A stretch of 64,000 nt of DNA from Bacteroidetes bacterium B1(2017) (GTDB lineage Bacteria > Bacteroidota > Bacteroidia > UKL13-3), in assembly GCA_002256395.1 (NCBI GenBank), contig NKJG01000005.1, positions 248,001 through 312,000 of the forward strand. The letters run 5' to 3'. The stretch's first letter is position 1. The number at the start of each line of letters is the position of its first letter. Of the stretch, positions 12,001 through 18,060 are shown one piece after another. The position numbers were made by a program, and so were the translations under genes. The notes under the pieces were generated by a model that saw nothing but the letters and a program-made list of their open reading frames with translations, had not been told where the DNA came from and made no database searches.

Positions 12001-13366
12001 CCGATGGGCGTATAACTACAGGATTACTTGCCCCCATGCCGAAATATGAATTTATAGTAATAGGAAACAATTCAGAGGCACCATAAACAGCATCTGTTAA
12101 ATTTGCTGTTACTGGACCCGTTACCCCTACCGAATTTAATTCATTTATAAACTGGGTTAGGGTTGTAAAATTACCTCCAGCTCCAATGGTATAATTTCCA
12201 TTTAAACGGGGGCGAATAATTCTGCTTCCTACAGGGGCTGTTACAGTTGGTGTTTTTACAAAATTCACACTTAACGAATCAAATGAAAACGAAGAAACTT
12301 CCCCATCTAAAGTATTATTTGGAGTAGCGGATGCACTAACATCATAAGCCAACCAAAAATAATGGGTACCAGCACCACTTAGAACTTGATTTCCTGTAAC
12401 AGAAAATGTACTTGATGAAAGAGTGGTTGATCCAAATAAAGTTGCAGTACTAAAATTACTACTAGTACCACTATAATAAATTTTAGCATTTGTTATATCA
12501 GCAATATTTGTTGAACCATTTGTATTTAAATTAATTGTTTTAACTGTAAATGGGTTGCGTAACCCTGTTACAGCAACTTGTAATGCAACAATTGGATTAT
12601 CATTTGAACCAACCCCAACTGCTACAGTTGTACCTTGCGAAACAGTAGACGAAGAAAAAACCATAGGTGGAGCAATGTAACCAATTTGCATATTCGGCCG
12701 AATGGCGTTGTTAGTGGTTCCTGTTACAAGTCCGCACTGCGAAGCAACACCATCAGCCCAGTTATGAGTTACCGTATTAACTGCCGTTGTAGTTGCTAAA
12801 ACTGTTGGCCCTGTTGTATAACAAGTAACACTTGAAACATTATTTGAATTATCACTACATATATCTACCAATAAATTTGAAACCCCATCCCATGTGAATG
12901 AATTATTAAAATTTAAATTGGTCCAACCAGTGCTAGTAAAAATTGTAGATGGATTATAAACTGTTGTTAATCCCACCAAATCATACGTAGTTGTTAAAGC
13001 AGTTGCACTGGTATTTTTTAGCTTTATTGAATAATTCAATATTTGATTTCCAGCGGTTATGTTTCCAGAAGCACAAGATGAAATAGTTAAGGGTGCCGCA
13101 ACTGAAATATTAAAACCTAGGGAGTTTAATGCAACACTACCAGTAATACCCGCCGCATTTAATTCGGCAGCTGTAATTAAATACTGAGCATGACTGGAGG
13201 TAAAATAACTACCAAAAGGATTGGTGGCAGAGGTACCTGCAATAGTGGTTGTACCCGTTCCTATGGTTGCCGTTGCCGACTGGCCATAACCCTTTGAATA
13301 AAGGAACAATAATAAAGTTAAGGATAAACCTACTTTTTTAATGGTCTTGTTAAGTAAAAAATTCAT
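1..13366 (-). CDS. Giant modular beta-helix surface protein, C-terminus beyond window
   Basis: A single reading frame opens at the ATG at 13366-13364 and is still open at position 2, giving at least 4,455 residues. I checked the frame at both ends and near 540, 3360, 6180 and 9420; the translation was sensible each time. The N-terminus is a signal peptide (MNFLLNKTIKKVGLSLTLLL, then a cut after GYGQ). Residues about 230-340 resemble the BNR_assoc_N domain (an FWLAYDV block). The rest alternates right-handed beta-helix stretches rich in SNN.I and GN.I..I turns with linkers containing VYYRKGANGTY and YYYLIAQDSAGN. A GNYIGGSA landmark recurs near 11.4, 8.2, 5.2 and 2.25 kb, so there are four modules of about 3 kb. 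The left end reads like a PKD/Ig-type domain (ITGPSAACANSV). A T9SS C-terminal domain is expected off the edge but not seen. Role as adhesin or polysaccharide-binding protein is inference. Confidence 0.85.
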   Translation of the reverse strand, partial: MNFLLNKTIKKVGLSLTLLLFLYSKGYGQSATATIGTGTTTIAGTSATNPFGSYFTSSHAQYLITAAELNAAGITGSVALNSLGFNISVAAPLTISSCASGNITAGNQILNYSIKLKNTSATALTTTYDLVGLTTVYNPSTIFTSTGWTNLNFNNSFTWDGVSNLLVDICSDNSNNVSSVTCYTTGPTVLATTTAVNTVTHNWADGVASQCGLVTGTTNNAIRPNMQIGYIAPPMVFSSSTVSQGTTVAVGVGSNDNPIVALQVAVTGLRNPFTVKTINLNTNGSTNIADITNAKIYYSGTSSNFSTATLFGSTTLSSSTFSVTGNQVLSGAGTHYFWLAYDVSASATPNNTLDGEVSSFSFDSLSVNFVKTPTVTAPVGSRIIRPRLNGNYTIGAGGNFTTLTQFINELNSVGVTGPVTANLTDAVYGASELFPITINSYFGMGASNPVVIRPSVSNSNVLIQGNATSLFTYSGAKYITIDGRPGGLGSNNLKFINANTTSPVIQFVNESSVNAINYCTFFSANAGTISGAIVIGGTTGLLGNDSITLSNLNIRSSAFPATLANAIFAQGQSTTAQNDYVTITNNNIYAFTFNGILANGTNTGNGSFWNISNNSFYDTATTTSVNAMTAINFIPAGTTSFSHTISNNYIGGSAPLAAGTAWTISSASGSLTGIAASTSAGVSPTVIQNNIIQNINLTGGAASTFALTGINTSGSGTYTIGGSALTANTIGHASTVSSIRSLNNSAITGITNSGTGIINISFNLIANLTDSNISAAAAIRGINNGSGSIVTISNNNLYNFITQSTNAGVTTAAALSGLAITSSGNPQVISGNTIGGSLGIFRNVQTGTHVMNGIYYAGASANNTISNNVVSNFTSASTAVGVTSSAAMNGLLIASGSTLNTISGNTFSNFTLSGAAANQMNAICETSSSTTNNILNNSIFNFRNLSGTSAGVTTSATVNGMLLNVSTLHNITNNTIDSLVFAGATSAQINGLYLLGTTGNTITGNTISRIYTTSISASSLNSSSIVGMNVSGAGLNQNVSSNTLHTFVNTAAAANANIVGLYFGSSTTSSGNNSVIAKNNFHSYSLSTTTAGAITGMILTSTYVTVQNNIIRIGVNNAGTVLTGPYANRGIFLTAGTYGTAGLGNGLRIYHNTIYLNGTYTSGTSATYCIDASVAVSTGNVDIRNNILANLSSNTVATGLHYGLKLTSVANVNSNFNLFFTPGTGGNAAILSVTPYASLTGATGWRTATKFDVNSASANPNFALPLGTSGTVNMRLQSPTPAEGMGDNTVTTTDNFDGAARSSRTPVDIGADAGNYTLSTDQIAPYITFTPLANVLNGANVTLQASIYDNGGMYTSGSLVPRVYYRKGANGTYTSVAGSLNAGSSRNAQWNFTIDHSLVGGLVGNDTVYYYLIAQDSAGNIASSVANAIATDVNTITTHPSNLIAPVLNFYKVIPLLSSPILVGPGNPITSLTAGDATGLFFNINNSAITGNTTVLITGNITETGITALNKFAQVSGGVLGDYGFRMTIQPQSNSQVTLTSTNASGMIRLNGASGVTIKGISPTGSSTDTNMVFVSQAVAPAILISNDASNDSIVNMVVRGRNTSTGLINITNAGVGNGNDNTVITGSTLYTDLGTPYAYGIYMLGTSGKENDNTYISNNNIYNFTIGGVFGSTATGINTRILNNHFYYNHPTALAGSWAPITLTPGTVSNGDTISGNYIGGSARFCGGVQLINAGATTFNGITCSVGTNTGVSIQGNVIQNISYTSVSASSFTGINVSGGVANIGTTSANTIGSATVANSLQSLGIGVMTGINYGGTASVNISNNYIGNLTTNNSTSTAAAVRGIAVSTTSLSVTVSNNTIYKLFVSTALTGTTTATPLCGIMVSSANLTQTISGNIISNLVNANTTATLGSHYGIGTFGGVNNISNNQVRNITINTLSAGTTTGASLIGIINTSTSTGQIISGNLVDTLVNNGAASTQTEGIYAAGVTLTLSNNIVRNITSYTTSINSTSTSGIIGLVYPTASTNNNITGNKVYNFNSTNPTVSGINIIGLYASVSTLGANYFQKNFIHSFGAQTSGTATLIGIYQIAGTVTTQNNMIRLGIDASGNPFTGPYNVYGFYLANSSANNIYHNSIYIAGNPSSGSATTAAFFASTGSGIVNVKNNIFVNNVNSMGAATGLNVAYRPFSATAYNSNYNLFYVNGSPTNALVYNGSTLTSYTNLRGTGSWQTANAAAPNDLFSATGMPSFVNADGSADLVDLHVTSTNAIEGAGDLAVASLVTDDYDADVRSSSTPVDVGADAGNFTAGLSSDYFSPIITYTSLTNTASIANRTLSATITDNIGVTAAGNGPTLYCRKGVNGTFVTSPGLLSSGTNLNGTWAFTISTSGLGGLTTGDTVFYFVAAQDDAGNLAIAPTYGIGVNTSTITTYPINMSSYTISQPLATVINVGAGYATTSLTANDTTGVFYRINNGFLQGNTVINIMSDTIVETGTVALNKWLEVSGSTIGTYNYSLTIRPGNGGTIAKKLIVGNATQALIRFNNASNISISGIADGGVSTDTNLVVRNISTVSISNFQLINDASNISFQNVINEGRSIGGALVAIGTTTNLTGNDNISFTNCIFRGDTINSSALSGISCSGTAGKENDNISVIGCTFENVNNTCISFTAGTGNNISIKNNHVYWNRSFPSINTVLCFNLNVGATTNGDTISGNFIGGSARFCAGLPWSTVGIVAPIQTSVGVSTGCYIQGNTIQNFNTSNQFIGMNCTTGGVLNIVGNTIGHATTSNSIVCTGGTLSTGLVVASPGNVTVSGNTIANIFANNTGATTGIRGIAVSGGSVNTSIVSNNIINNLSTNSTSGSTTTSCALQGITMSSSSSNQSITGNTITNLINTNTTTANLTGAHGIMAIAGTNIISNNTVSGITNPSMYTGNLASNFLTAVSGISVLSSGGANTLTNNTVNNLSNLPSTAASTQVVGMAVLVGSNTTCTGNTIRNLNTNSISTGITSASGIVGLEYTVAGTNNVFTNNTIHSLQLLTSALPVANSAIGFYYSNSTAGNNSVSRNTIHSIRNTTAGPGLVIGLFNNAGTTTFSNNIIRVGLDSTGANFSGQLEVRGIYNGTNTNNNFYHNTVYVGGAPNAGGSNTYAFYSLPQIAANNILNIRNNIFYNAASRSGSASGFNYGMKLFDSLNVVSNNNIFAATGTGAMLVGTAGNYTSLRGVGGFNFTTGLDYNSATSSTPFFVNATGAASAVNLRLNATNPAEGNGDATISSLVSVDIDGNSRATATPSDIGASAGSNTASPDIFTPAISFTALGNTGDNVGPRVFSGVTITDQNGIPLTGTSSPRVYYKKGANGTYVSVGSSANSGTSTNASFTFSMDYTLISGGVSSNDTIFYYVLAQDNAGNIISNTPFAVASDVNTVLAHPRNAGFYQIFPSLPANTVIYAGVGQTYPTLTGVGGVFELLNNRSIAGNIDVRITSNIIEPGFVSLNQIGENGVGGYSVTIRPDSLTTGERVLSGSGSLFGLVILNGADRIKFSGVPAVTGLATDRKLRIRNSATGVATLMFVNDATGCKVSNVIIEGAANATTAGVVQFAISTGSLGNSTDTITNCVIRNDISQVLPNGVPANAIYSSSTITALNANNVISGNELLNFGTNGVFVDVVNGGSWTISDNSFYNNLSVPTTSTSQTAISIQPGIFSNGNTITGNYIGGSAALAAGTPWVNLSTAVTFNGLVLNTGVSSTNTVNGNVIQNISLNGGSSASLNGISLTFGKFAITNNQIGHATVTNSINTLGSGTINGIVNNSTDNVTITGNNIQGININSGSATTFNGINITTGICTVSNNTIGHATTANSITFNSSGAFNGIVVTTVYTVAPNTVVSNNRVANINSPLNANYTVSGISFQGTSIATITGNNVHNIVSNSNNSSTNNSEAVIGINYSSGSPAGALISQNNVFSLTASNTAGSAITAASGMYISAATNPMISRNKIYDIRNLSTSTSNFPPPVAVGINMATPGVGLSLVNNQIVLGKDQTTNTEFIGIWQQLSGTFTITAQNNSILITGAASSGSLPSYAYLRGANSTSEITSPSSLVNNVFFNNRSGGSGKHYALANQVAIPTVVTGTNWNPNSSRYNLLVSANPSTLALWGGVDMNIATWRTTATSDNLSYAVQAGTGAGMLNADNLFTNPSTGDLSVQTNNPESWYLHGKAISGQATTDFNNASRVTATGFGSDIGAFEFTTSSTPPSCTLSGSIGTGNTQTISFANREVGQIAWQTASGSFPSALDVKYYTGVNPPSANSAYTYLNSYWNMSATGGSNYTYRLLLTYDDALLGTMASEGALNLVSKSGSGPWNPISGSSSVNTATNRIDNSTNLSSFGLVSGSNQCVTIPVITGPSAACANSVQNYSVPSNSGRTYNWTVSGGSVTSGQGTASVSITWASAGSGSLSVLDSANGTSCKANSDAYAVV

Positions 13367-13728
13367 ATAGTTTGTGTTTGTTTGTTTTCTGTTTCAAAAA
13401 ACACCTCAAACCATTGAATTACTAAGGATTAAACTCCTTCACCAATTAAAGAAAAATCGGGCGTATTTCACCTGCATTTCTCTATAATTATCCTACATTT
13501 TTTTTCTACCTGTAAACTTTTATCCTATAAGCAATTCAAATTGAGATGTCTAAAAAATCATAATATAAACATAACAAACTGTTGACAAATACAAGCACCT
13601 ACCCAACCTAACACCCATAAGACTTATATATACAAACAAAAACTTGATGTAAACGGCGTAAAACACCTCGTTTTTACGTGTAATATTTTTTATAAAGTAA
13701 TTAAAGGAAAATTAAAATTTAGGTTTTT
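13367..13728. other. Intergenic AT-rich leader of the giant gene
   Basis: This 362-base gap lies upstream of the giant minus-strand gene and downstream of the WD40 gene. It is strongly AT-rich and must hold the promoter of the giant gene, but I found no good TTG-N19-TAnnTTTG match, no clear terminator hairpin and no open frame of note. Confidence 0.5.
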
Positions 13729-14640
13729 TTAAGAAATCACCCTCCAATGCATCACTAATTTATCATCACTAATGCTCACAAAATCGCTTTCATTTACCCA
13801 AACAATTTTATTGACAGAATTTACATGTGAATTATTGCGTTGCTTATCGATTACTTTTAATAGAGAAAAACCCTCTAAGTCCCAAATTTTAATGGTTTTA
13901 TCCATGCTCGAACTTAAAAACATACTTCCTTCTTTTTGAACAGAAAGTGAATGAACATGCAAATTGTGGGCAGGTATTTCTTGAAATAAACTAACGCCTT
14001 CTGTTACTTTCCAAATTTTCAACATCGCATCGCGCCCTCCGCTCAATAAATACTGGCCATCTGGCGTATAGGCCAACGAAAAAACAGAATTGCCATGGGC
14101 ATCCATTTTAGCATCCAACACCTCTAATTTTTCGTTCAAAAACAATATTGAACAATCGCTAAAACCTACTGCTACAATATCCTTATGAGGGTGAAACGCC
14201 AGTATTCGAGCACTTTTATCTGAAAAATTTCGGCATTTCTCTAAACTATAATCACTCGCATTAAATATAGAAACACTACCATCGCCACCTGCAGCAAGTA
14301 TTTTGCCATCCCTACCCTTTAAATCAAATACACCCGACCTATGAACACTTATATTCTTTAGTTCCTCCTTTGTTATTAAATCTACCACATGAATATTTCC
14401 AGAAGCAACCCCTATCCATAATTGCTGTTTGGGTTCAAATAAATAAATACTATATATAGGCTCATTTAATCTACAAATCAATCTTCCTTCATCTGGTTTT
14501 GTTAAATCCCATTCCACCACATAGCCATCCGATGCTCCCGTATAAACCTTCCCAGAAACGGGCGAACAATACAAACCATAAATATTTCCAGTATGCCCCG
14601 AAAACTGAGCCAACTTTTCAACGTGTACCTTTCTTTGCAT
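13729..14640 (-). CDS. WD40 repeat beta-propeller protein
   Basis: A 303-residue protein with no signal peptide, made almost entirely of WD40 repeats. The repeats show the usual GH....V..L..SP.......G..D..V..WDL pattern, for example FSGHTGNIYGLYCSP near residue 13, LSGGRDAMLKIWKV near 200 and LSSSMDKTIKIWDL near 240, consistent with one seven-bladed propeller. Such proteins act as cytoplasmic protein-interaction scaffolds, and no substrate can be read from the sequence. The start codon is preceded by an AGGAA-like ribosome site. It is divergently transcribed from the phosphopantetheinyl transferase gene with only about 50 bases between them, so the promoters must be close or overlapping. Specific function unknown. 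Confidence 0.85.
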   Translation of the reverse strand: MQRKVHVEKLAQFSGHTGNIYGLYCSPVSGKVYTGASDGYVVEWDLTKPDEGRLICRLNEPIYSIYLFEPKQQLWIGVASGNIHVVDLITKEELKNISVHRSGVFDLKGRDGKILAAGGDGSVSIFNASDYSLEKCRNFSDKSARILAFHPHKDIVAVGFSDCSILFLNEKLEVLDAKMDAHGNSVFSLAYTPDGQYLLSGGRDAMLKIWKVTEGVSLFQEIPAHNLHVHSLSVQKEGSMFLSSSMDKTIKIWDLEGFSLLKVIDKQRNNSHVNSVNKIVWVNESDFVSISDDKLVMHWRVIS

Positions 14641-14678
14641 TTCCTAAAAATTTTGCTCCAAAAATGAACCTAAAAAAG

Positions 14679-14686
14679 TAAACTTG
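14679..14686 (+). promoter_or_regulatory. Putative -7 element for the phosphopantetheinyl transferase gene
   Basis: TAAACTTG matches the Bacteroidota -7 consensus TAnnTTTG except for one base and lies only 6 bases before the ATG at 14693. If real, the transcript would be nearly leaderless. No TTG -33 element is evident. Confidence 0.3.
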
Positions 14687-14692
14687 CACCAT

Positions 14693-15334
14693 ATGCCAGT
14701 ATTCCTTCAAAAAAATTTAAACGCAGAAACACTCCTTGCTGTTTGGCATATTCAAGAAAGCAAAGAACAACTCCTTGATTTATTAGGCAAAAACCTTTCT
14801 GAAGAATCACAAAACCTGCGCCTTAACAGCGCCAATGCCTTGCATTACCTTGCTAGTAGAGTTGTTTTATGTGAACTTTTTAAAAACCAAGAAATAACAC
14901 TCACTAAAAACGCCCAAAACAAACCAAGTCTTTGGATCAATAAAAAGGAATGGAACATTTCAATCACTCATTCCCACGAATTTGCGGCTATTATTATTAC
15001 TCCAACAGGCAAAATAGGTATAGATATAGAACAAATAAATTCAAGAATAAGTAGAGTAAAACATAAATTTCTGAACCAAACCGAACTTGATTTTGCTGGT
15101 TCAGAAAATCAAATTGAGGAACAAACACTTATTTGGAGCGCCAAAGAAACACTCTATAAAATATACAGTTTAAAGGAACTCGATTTTAAACTTAATCTCT
15201 TTATCAAACCCTTTCAAATTAGCTCCCAAGGCCAGTTTCAAGGCATTATTAATAAAAATACGTTCCACCAAGAATGCACCATTCAATACTTAAAAATTCA
15301 AAATTATTTCCTTACGTATAGTTATAAACCTTAA
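14693..15334 (+). CDS. 4'-phosphopantetheinyl transferase superfamily protein
   Basis: About 213 residues. It transfers the phosphopantetheine arm of coenzyme A to a serine of acyl or peptidyl carrier proteins. Diagnostic motifs are ISITHSHEFAAII, then IGIDIEQI (Mg-binding Asp/Glu) and LIWSAKETLYKIYS, the W-x-x-K-E-x-x-x-K signature of the Sfp type. The length fits Sfp-like enzymes rather than the short AcpS type. I chose the ATG at 14693 over an in-frame TTG nine bases upstream because the translation from it resembles family members. It is followed four bases later by the epimerase gene, probably co-transcribed. Whether it serves fatty acid or secondary-metabolite carriers cannot be decided; no synthase cluster is in the window. 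Confidence 0.88.
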   Translation: MPVFLQKNLNAETLLAVWHIQESKEQLLDLLGKNLSEESQNLRLNSANALHYLASRVVLCELFKNQEITLTKNAQNKPSLWINKKEWNISITHSHEFAAIIITPTGKIGIDIEQINSRISRVKHKFLNQTELDFAGSENQIEEQTLIWSAKETLYKIYSLKELDFKLNLFIKPFQISSQGQFQGIINKNTFHQECTIQYLKIQNYFLTYSYKP

Positions 15335-15338
15335 AACA

Positions 15339-15755
15339 ATGTTTCAAAAAATAGAACATATCGGAATTGCAGTTAAAGATGCTCAAAAATCTGAAGCCTT
15401 ATTTAATGCCTTGCTGAACCAAACTCCCTACAAAAAAGAAGTAGTTGAAAGCGAAATGGTTCAGACCATTTTTTACCAAAACGGCCCCAATAAAATAGAA
15501 TTATTGCAAGGACTATCAGAGGATTCGGCTATCTCAAAATTTATTGCAAAAAAAGGGGAAGGTATTCACCATATTGCCTTTGCCGTAGAAGACATTGTGG
15601 CCGAACTAAAGCGATTGAAAGAAGCTGGATTCCAACTTATTCATGAAACTCCAAAAGCAGGTGCCGATAATAAATTAATTGCTTTTATACACCCAAAAGA
15701 CACCAATGGCGTTTTAATAGAATTATGCCAAGATGCTCCTAATTTAACCCAATAA
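15339..15755 (+). CDS. mce: Methylmalonyl-CoA epimerase
   Basis: A 138-residue single-domain protein of the vicinal oxygen chelate fold. It interconverts (S)- and (R)-methylmalonyl-CoA in propionate and odd-chain or branched-chain catabolism. The N-terminal IEHIGIAVKD, central GEGIHHIAFAVEDI and C-terminal NGVLIELCQ carry the expected metal ligands (two His and one Glu) and the catalytic-acid region. Length is that of bacterial epimerases. The start codon lies four bases after the transferase stop, and the downstream TPR gene is convergent with a one-base gap. The nearby ETF genes also serve acyl-CoA oxidation, which fits the metabolic theme but need not mean co-regulation. Confidence 0.92.
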   Translation: MFQKIEHIGIAVKDAQKSEALFNALLNQTPYKKEVVESEMVQTIFYQNGPNKIELLQGLSEDSAISKFIAKKGEGIHHIAFAVEDIVAELKRLKEAGFQLIHETPKAGADNKLIAFIHPKDTNGVLIELCQDAPNLTQ

Positions 15756-15756
15756 A

Positions 15757-16074
15757 TTAATAACTCAATTCATCCAATAAAGCCTGAAACTCATTCTTAG
15801 TTTTTTGATTTGAGGGCCCATTTAAAAATAGCAAACCCTTTTCTAAATAGCTAATAGCAAGGGTATCCTCCCCTTTTTCGCTTGCCAATAATGCCAATTG
15901 ATAATAGGCAGAGGTGTATTTTTCATCCAAATCAATGCATTTTCTAAAATAATCTTCCGCCTTTTCCTTTTGGTTCAAACCAAGGTATTCCATTGCTAAT
16001 GCGTAATTTACAAAGGTATCCCCCTCATTTTGGGTTAACATTTCCAATAGTTTTTCTAAACGTTGTTCTCGCAT
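15757..16074 (-). CDS. Small TPR-repeat protein
   Basis: A 105-residue soluble protein with about two and a half tetratricopeptide repeats: NYALAMEYLGLNQKEKAEDY, then YTSAYYQLALLASEKGEDTL, with the usual alternation of small and aromatic residues on paired helices. There is no signal peptide or membrane segment. Small stand-alone TPR proteins of this sort are common in Bacteroidota and serve as protein-protein adaptors. It is convergent with the epimerase gene and divergent from etfB. No specific function can be assigned. Confidence 0.8.
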   Translation of the reverse strand: MREQRLEKLLEMLTQNEGDTFVNYALAMEYLGLNQKEKAEDYFRKCIDLDEKYTSAYYQLALLASEKGEDTLAISYLEKGLLFLNGPSNQKTKNEFQALLDELSY

Positions 16075-16189
16075 TTCGCTTTCTTAATAATTCAGTTATT
16101 TTTGCCTTTCAAAATAAGGATATTTCGCTCACATTTGCGCTTTCGGTTTGAACCGATTTATCCTTGAACAAAATTAAAACTATATACGC

Positions 16190-16927
16190 ATGAAAATTTT
16201 GGTTTGCATTAGCAATGTTCCCGACACCACTACCAAAGTGACCTTTACGGACAACAGCACAAAGTTTAACACCCAAGGTGTACAATTTATTATTAACCCC
16301 TACGATGAACTTGCATTAACACGTGCCTTAGAAATCATCGAGAAATCTGGTGGAACAGTTACCGTTATTAATGTAGGTTTAGCAGAAACCGAACCAAGTA
16401 TTCGCAAAGCATTGGCCATTGGTGCAAATGATGCAGTTAGAATAAACGCTGAACCAGTAGATGCTTATTTTGTTGCCGAACAAATTGCCAACTATGCCAA
16501 ATCAGAAGGCTTTGATTTTATCCTAACAGGTCGCGAAAGCATTGATTATAATGGAGGAATGGTGGCTGGTTTATTAGGCGAAATGCTTTCTATGCCTAGC
16601 ATAAATGTAATTACTTCTATTGAAGTTGAAAATAATATGGCCAAACTTGAACGTGATATTGATGGTGGTAGAGAAAAACTAGAGGTTGCGTTCCCATTTG
16701 TTGCTAGCGCTCAAAAAGAATTAACCGAACCAAGAATTCCGAATATGCGTGGCATTATGGCCGCAAGAAGCAAACCGCTAAAAGTGGTTGACCCAAGCGG
16801 TTCTCAAGCAAATACCCAAACCACCTCTTTTGAATTGCCAGCTCCTAAAGGTGCCTGCAAATTAATTGATGCGGCCGATGCAGGTAAATTAATTGAGCTA
16901 TTACATAATGAAGCTAAAGTTATCTAA
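16190..16927 (+). CDS. etfB: Electron transfer flavoprotein beta subunit
   Basis: A 245-residue protein of the ETF beta family. With EtfA it forms a heterodimer that accepts electrons from acyl-CoA dehydrogenases and passes them to the quinone pool through ETF dehydrogenase. MKILVCISNVPDT at the start, FIINPYDELALTRALEI near residue 35 and the FILTGRESIDYNGGMVAGLL block near residue 110 match the nucleotide-binding domain. The AARSKPL segment near residue 190 is the usual region before the C-terminal arm that wraps the partner. The etfA gene follows after 21 bases, so the pair is an operon. Length is close to the bacterial group I proteins. Confidence 0.95.
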   Translation: MKILVCISNVPDTTTKVTFTDNSTKFNTQGVQFIINPYDELALTRALEIIEKSGGTVTVINVGLAETEPSIRKALAIGANDAVRINAEPVDAYFVAEQIANYAKSEGFDFILTGRESIDYNGGMVAGLLGEMLSMPSINVITSIEVENNMAKLERDIDGGREKLEVAFPFVASAQKELTEPRIPNMRGIMAARSKPLKVVDPSGSQANTQTTSFELPAPKGACKLIDAADAGKLIELLHNEAKVI

Positions 16928-16948
16928 TCCATCTTAAAAATTACATTC

Positions 16949-17926
16949 ATGAAAATTATAGTATTCGCAGAAAATCAAGACGGAAATTTCAAGAAATCAA
17001 CCCTTGAAGCCGTTTCATATGCCGCACAAATTGCCTCTTTAAATAATGGTACAGTTGCCGCCGTTTCTATTGGAAATGTAGGTTCAGAAAAATTAGCAGA
17101 ACTTGCTTCTGTTGGTGCCGATTGTATTTACACTTACTCTCAAGATATTTATGCTAGCTTCTCGGGCGAAGCATATAGCAAGGCTCTTAGCCATGCTGCC
17201 AAAAGTTTTGGTGCAGAACTTATTATTGTATCAAACACCTATAGCGGCAAAATGATTGCTCCTCGCACAGCTGCTCAATTAAGTGCAGGAATTGTAAGTG
17301 GTGTTATTTCTTTTCCAGAAACAGCTACTGGTTTTAAAGTTAGAAGAACCGTTTTCTCTGGTAAAGCATTTGCCGATGTAGCTATTAATACATCTATTAA
17401 AGTTTTAGCTATTACTCCAAACTCATTTACAATTACAGAAAATGCAAAAGCAGGCGCCATTGAAAATATGGACGCTGGCATTGGCGCATCAGATGTAAAA
17501 ACAAAAACAACCGAAGTTAATAGAGCAACTGGTAAAATTGTTTTAACCGAAGCCGAACTAGTTGTAAGTGGAGGAAGAGGATTGAAAGGTCCAGAAAACT
17601 GGCACCTAATTGAAAACTTAGCAGATATACTTGGTGCTGCTACAGCTTGCTCTAAGCCTGTTAGCGATATGCATTGGCGTTCACACGAAGAACATGTTGG
17701 TCAAACAGGTATTACTATTAAACCTAACTTATACATTGCCATCGGTATTTCTGGTGCCATCCAACATTTAGCTGGTGTGAGCTCAAGTAAGGTTATTGTA
17801 GCAATTAATAAAGATCCAGAAGCACCTTTCTTTAAAGCTGCAGATTATGGTATTGTTGGTGATGCCTTTGAAGTTTTGCCATTAATAACAGATGCCGCTA
17901 AAGCATTTAAATCACAACAAGCCTAA
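16949..17926 (+). CDS. etfA: Electron transfer flavoprotein alpha subunit
   Basis: A 325-residue ETF alpha subunit. The N-terminal half is the ETF alpha/beta nucleotide-binding-like domain. The C-terminal half is the FAD-binding domain, with VVSGGRGLKGPENW near residue 205, SKPVSDMHW, the VGQTGITIKPNLYIAIGISG block, and AIQHLAGVSSSKVIVAINKD ending in the conserved DP.APFF..ADYGIVGD region. It binds the redox-active FAD and transfers electrons to the quinone pool through ETF dehydrogenase. It is co-transcribed with etfB. A long imperfect hairpin starts immediately after its stop codon. Confidence 0.95.
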   Translation: MKIIVFAENQDGNFKKSTLEAVSYAAQIASLNNGTVAAVSIGNVGSEKLAELASVGADCIYTYSQDIYASFSGEAYSKALSHAAKSFGAELIIVSNTYSGKMIAPRTAAQLSAGIVSGVISFPETATGFKVRRTVFSGKAFADVAINTSIKVLAITPNSFTITENAKAGAIENMDAGIGASDVKTKTTEVNRATGKIVLTEAELVVSGGRGLKGPENWHLIENLADILGAATACSKPVSDMHWRSHEEHVGQTGITIKPNLYIAIGISGAIQHLAGVSSSKVIVAINKDPEAPFFKAADYGIVGDAFEVLPLITDAAKAFKSQQA

Positions 17927-18005
17927 GGGAAGAAATGGGAAGTGAGCACTGAGATGGGCATTGGGAAATCTCAGCGCCCAGAGCCCACTTCCCATTTCCC
18001 TCTTC
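17927..18005. repeat. Long imperfect hairpin / palindromic element after etfA
   Basis: Outer arms AAATGGGAAGTG (17933-17944) and CACTTCCCATTT (17986-17997) are perfect inverted copies and extend imperfectly outward. Inner arms CTGAGAT and ATCTCAG pair inside them. The element fills the start of the gap before the DUF151 gene and is more GC-rich than its surroundings. It could be a REP- or MITE-like repeat that also acts as a terminator. It lacks a T-run on either side. Confidence 0.6.
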
Positions 18006-18060
18006 ACAATTTGTTTTCATTGAACTAAATCACTTAATTCGTTTTTGTTAAAAGTTTTTC

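Noticed and set aside
13367..13728. RNA gene or riboswitch in the leader of the giant gene
   Set aside because: The stretch is AT-rich with no stable conserved-looking helices or recognisable tRNA or riboswitch core.
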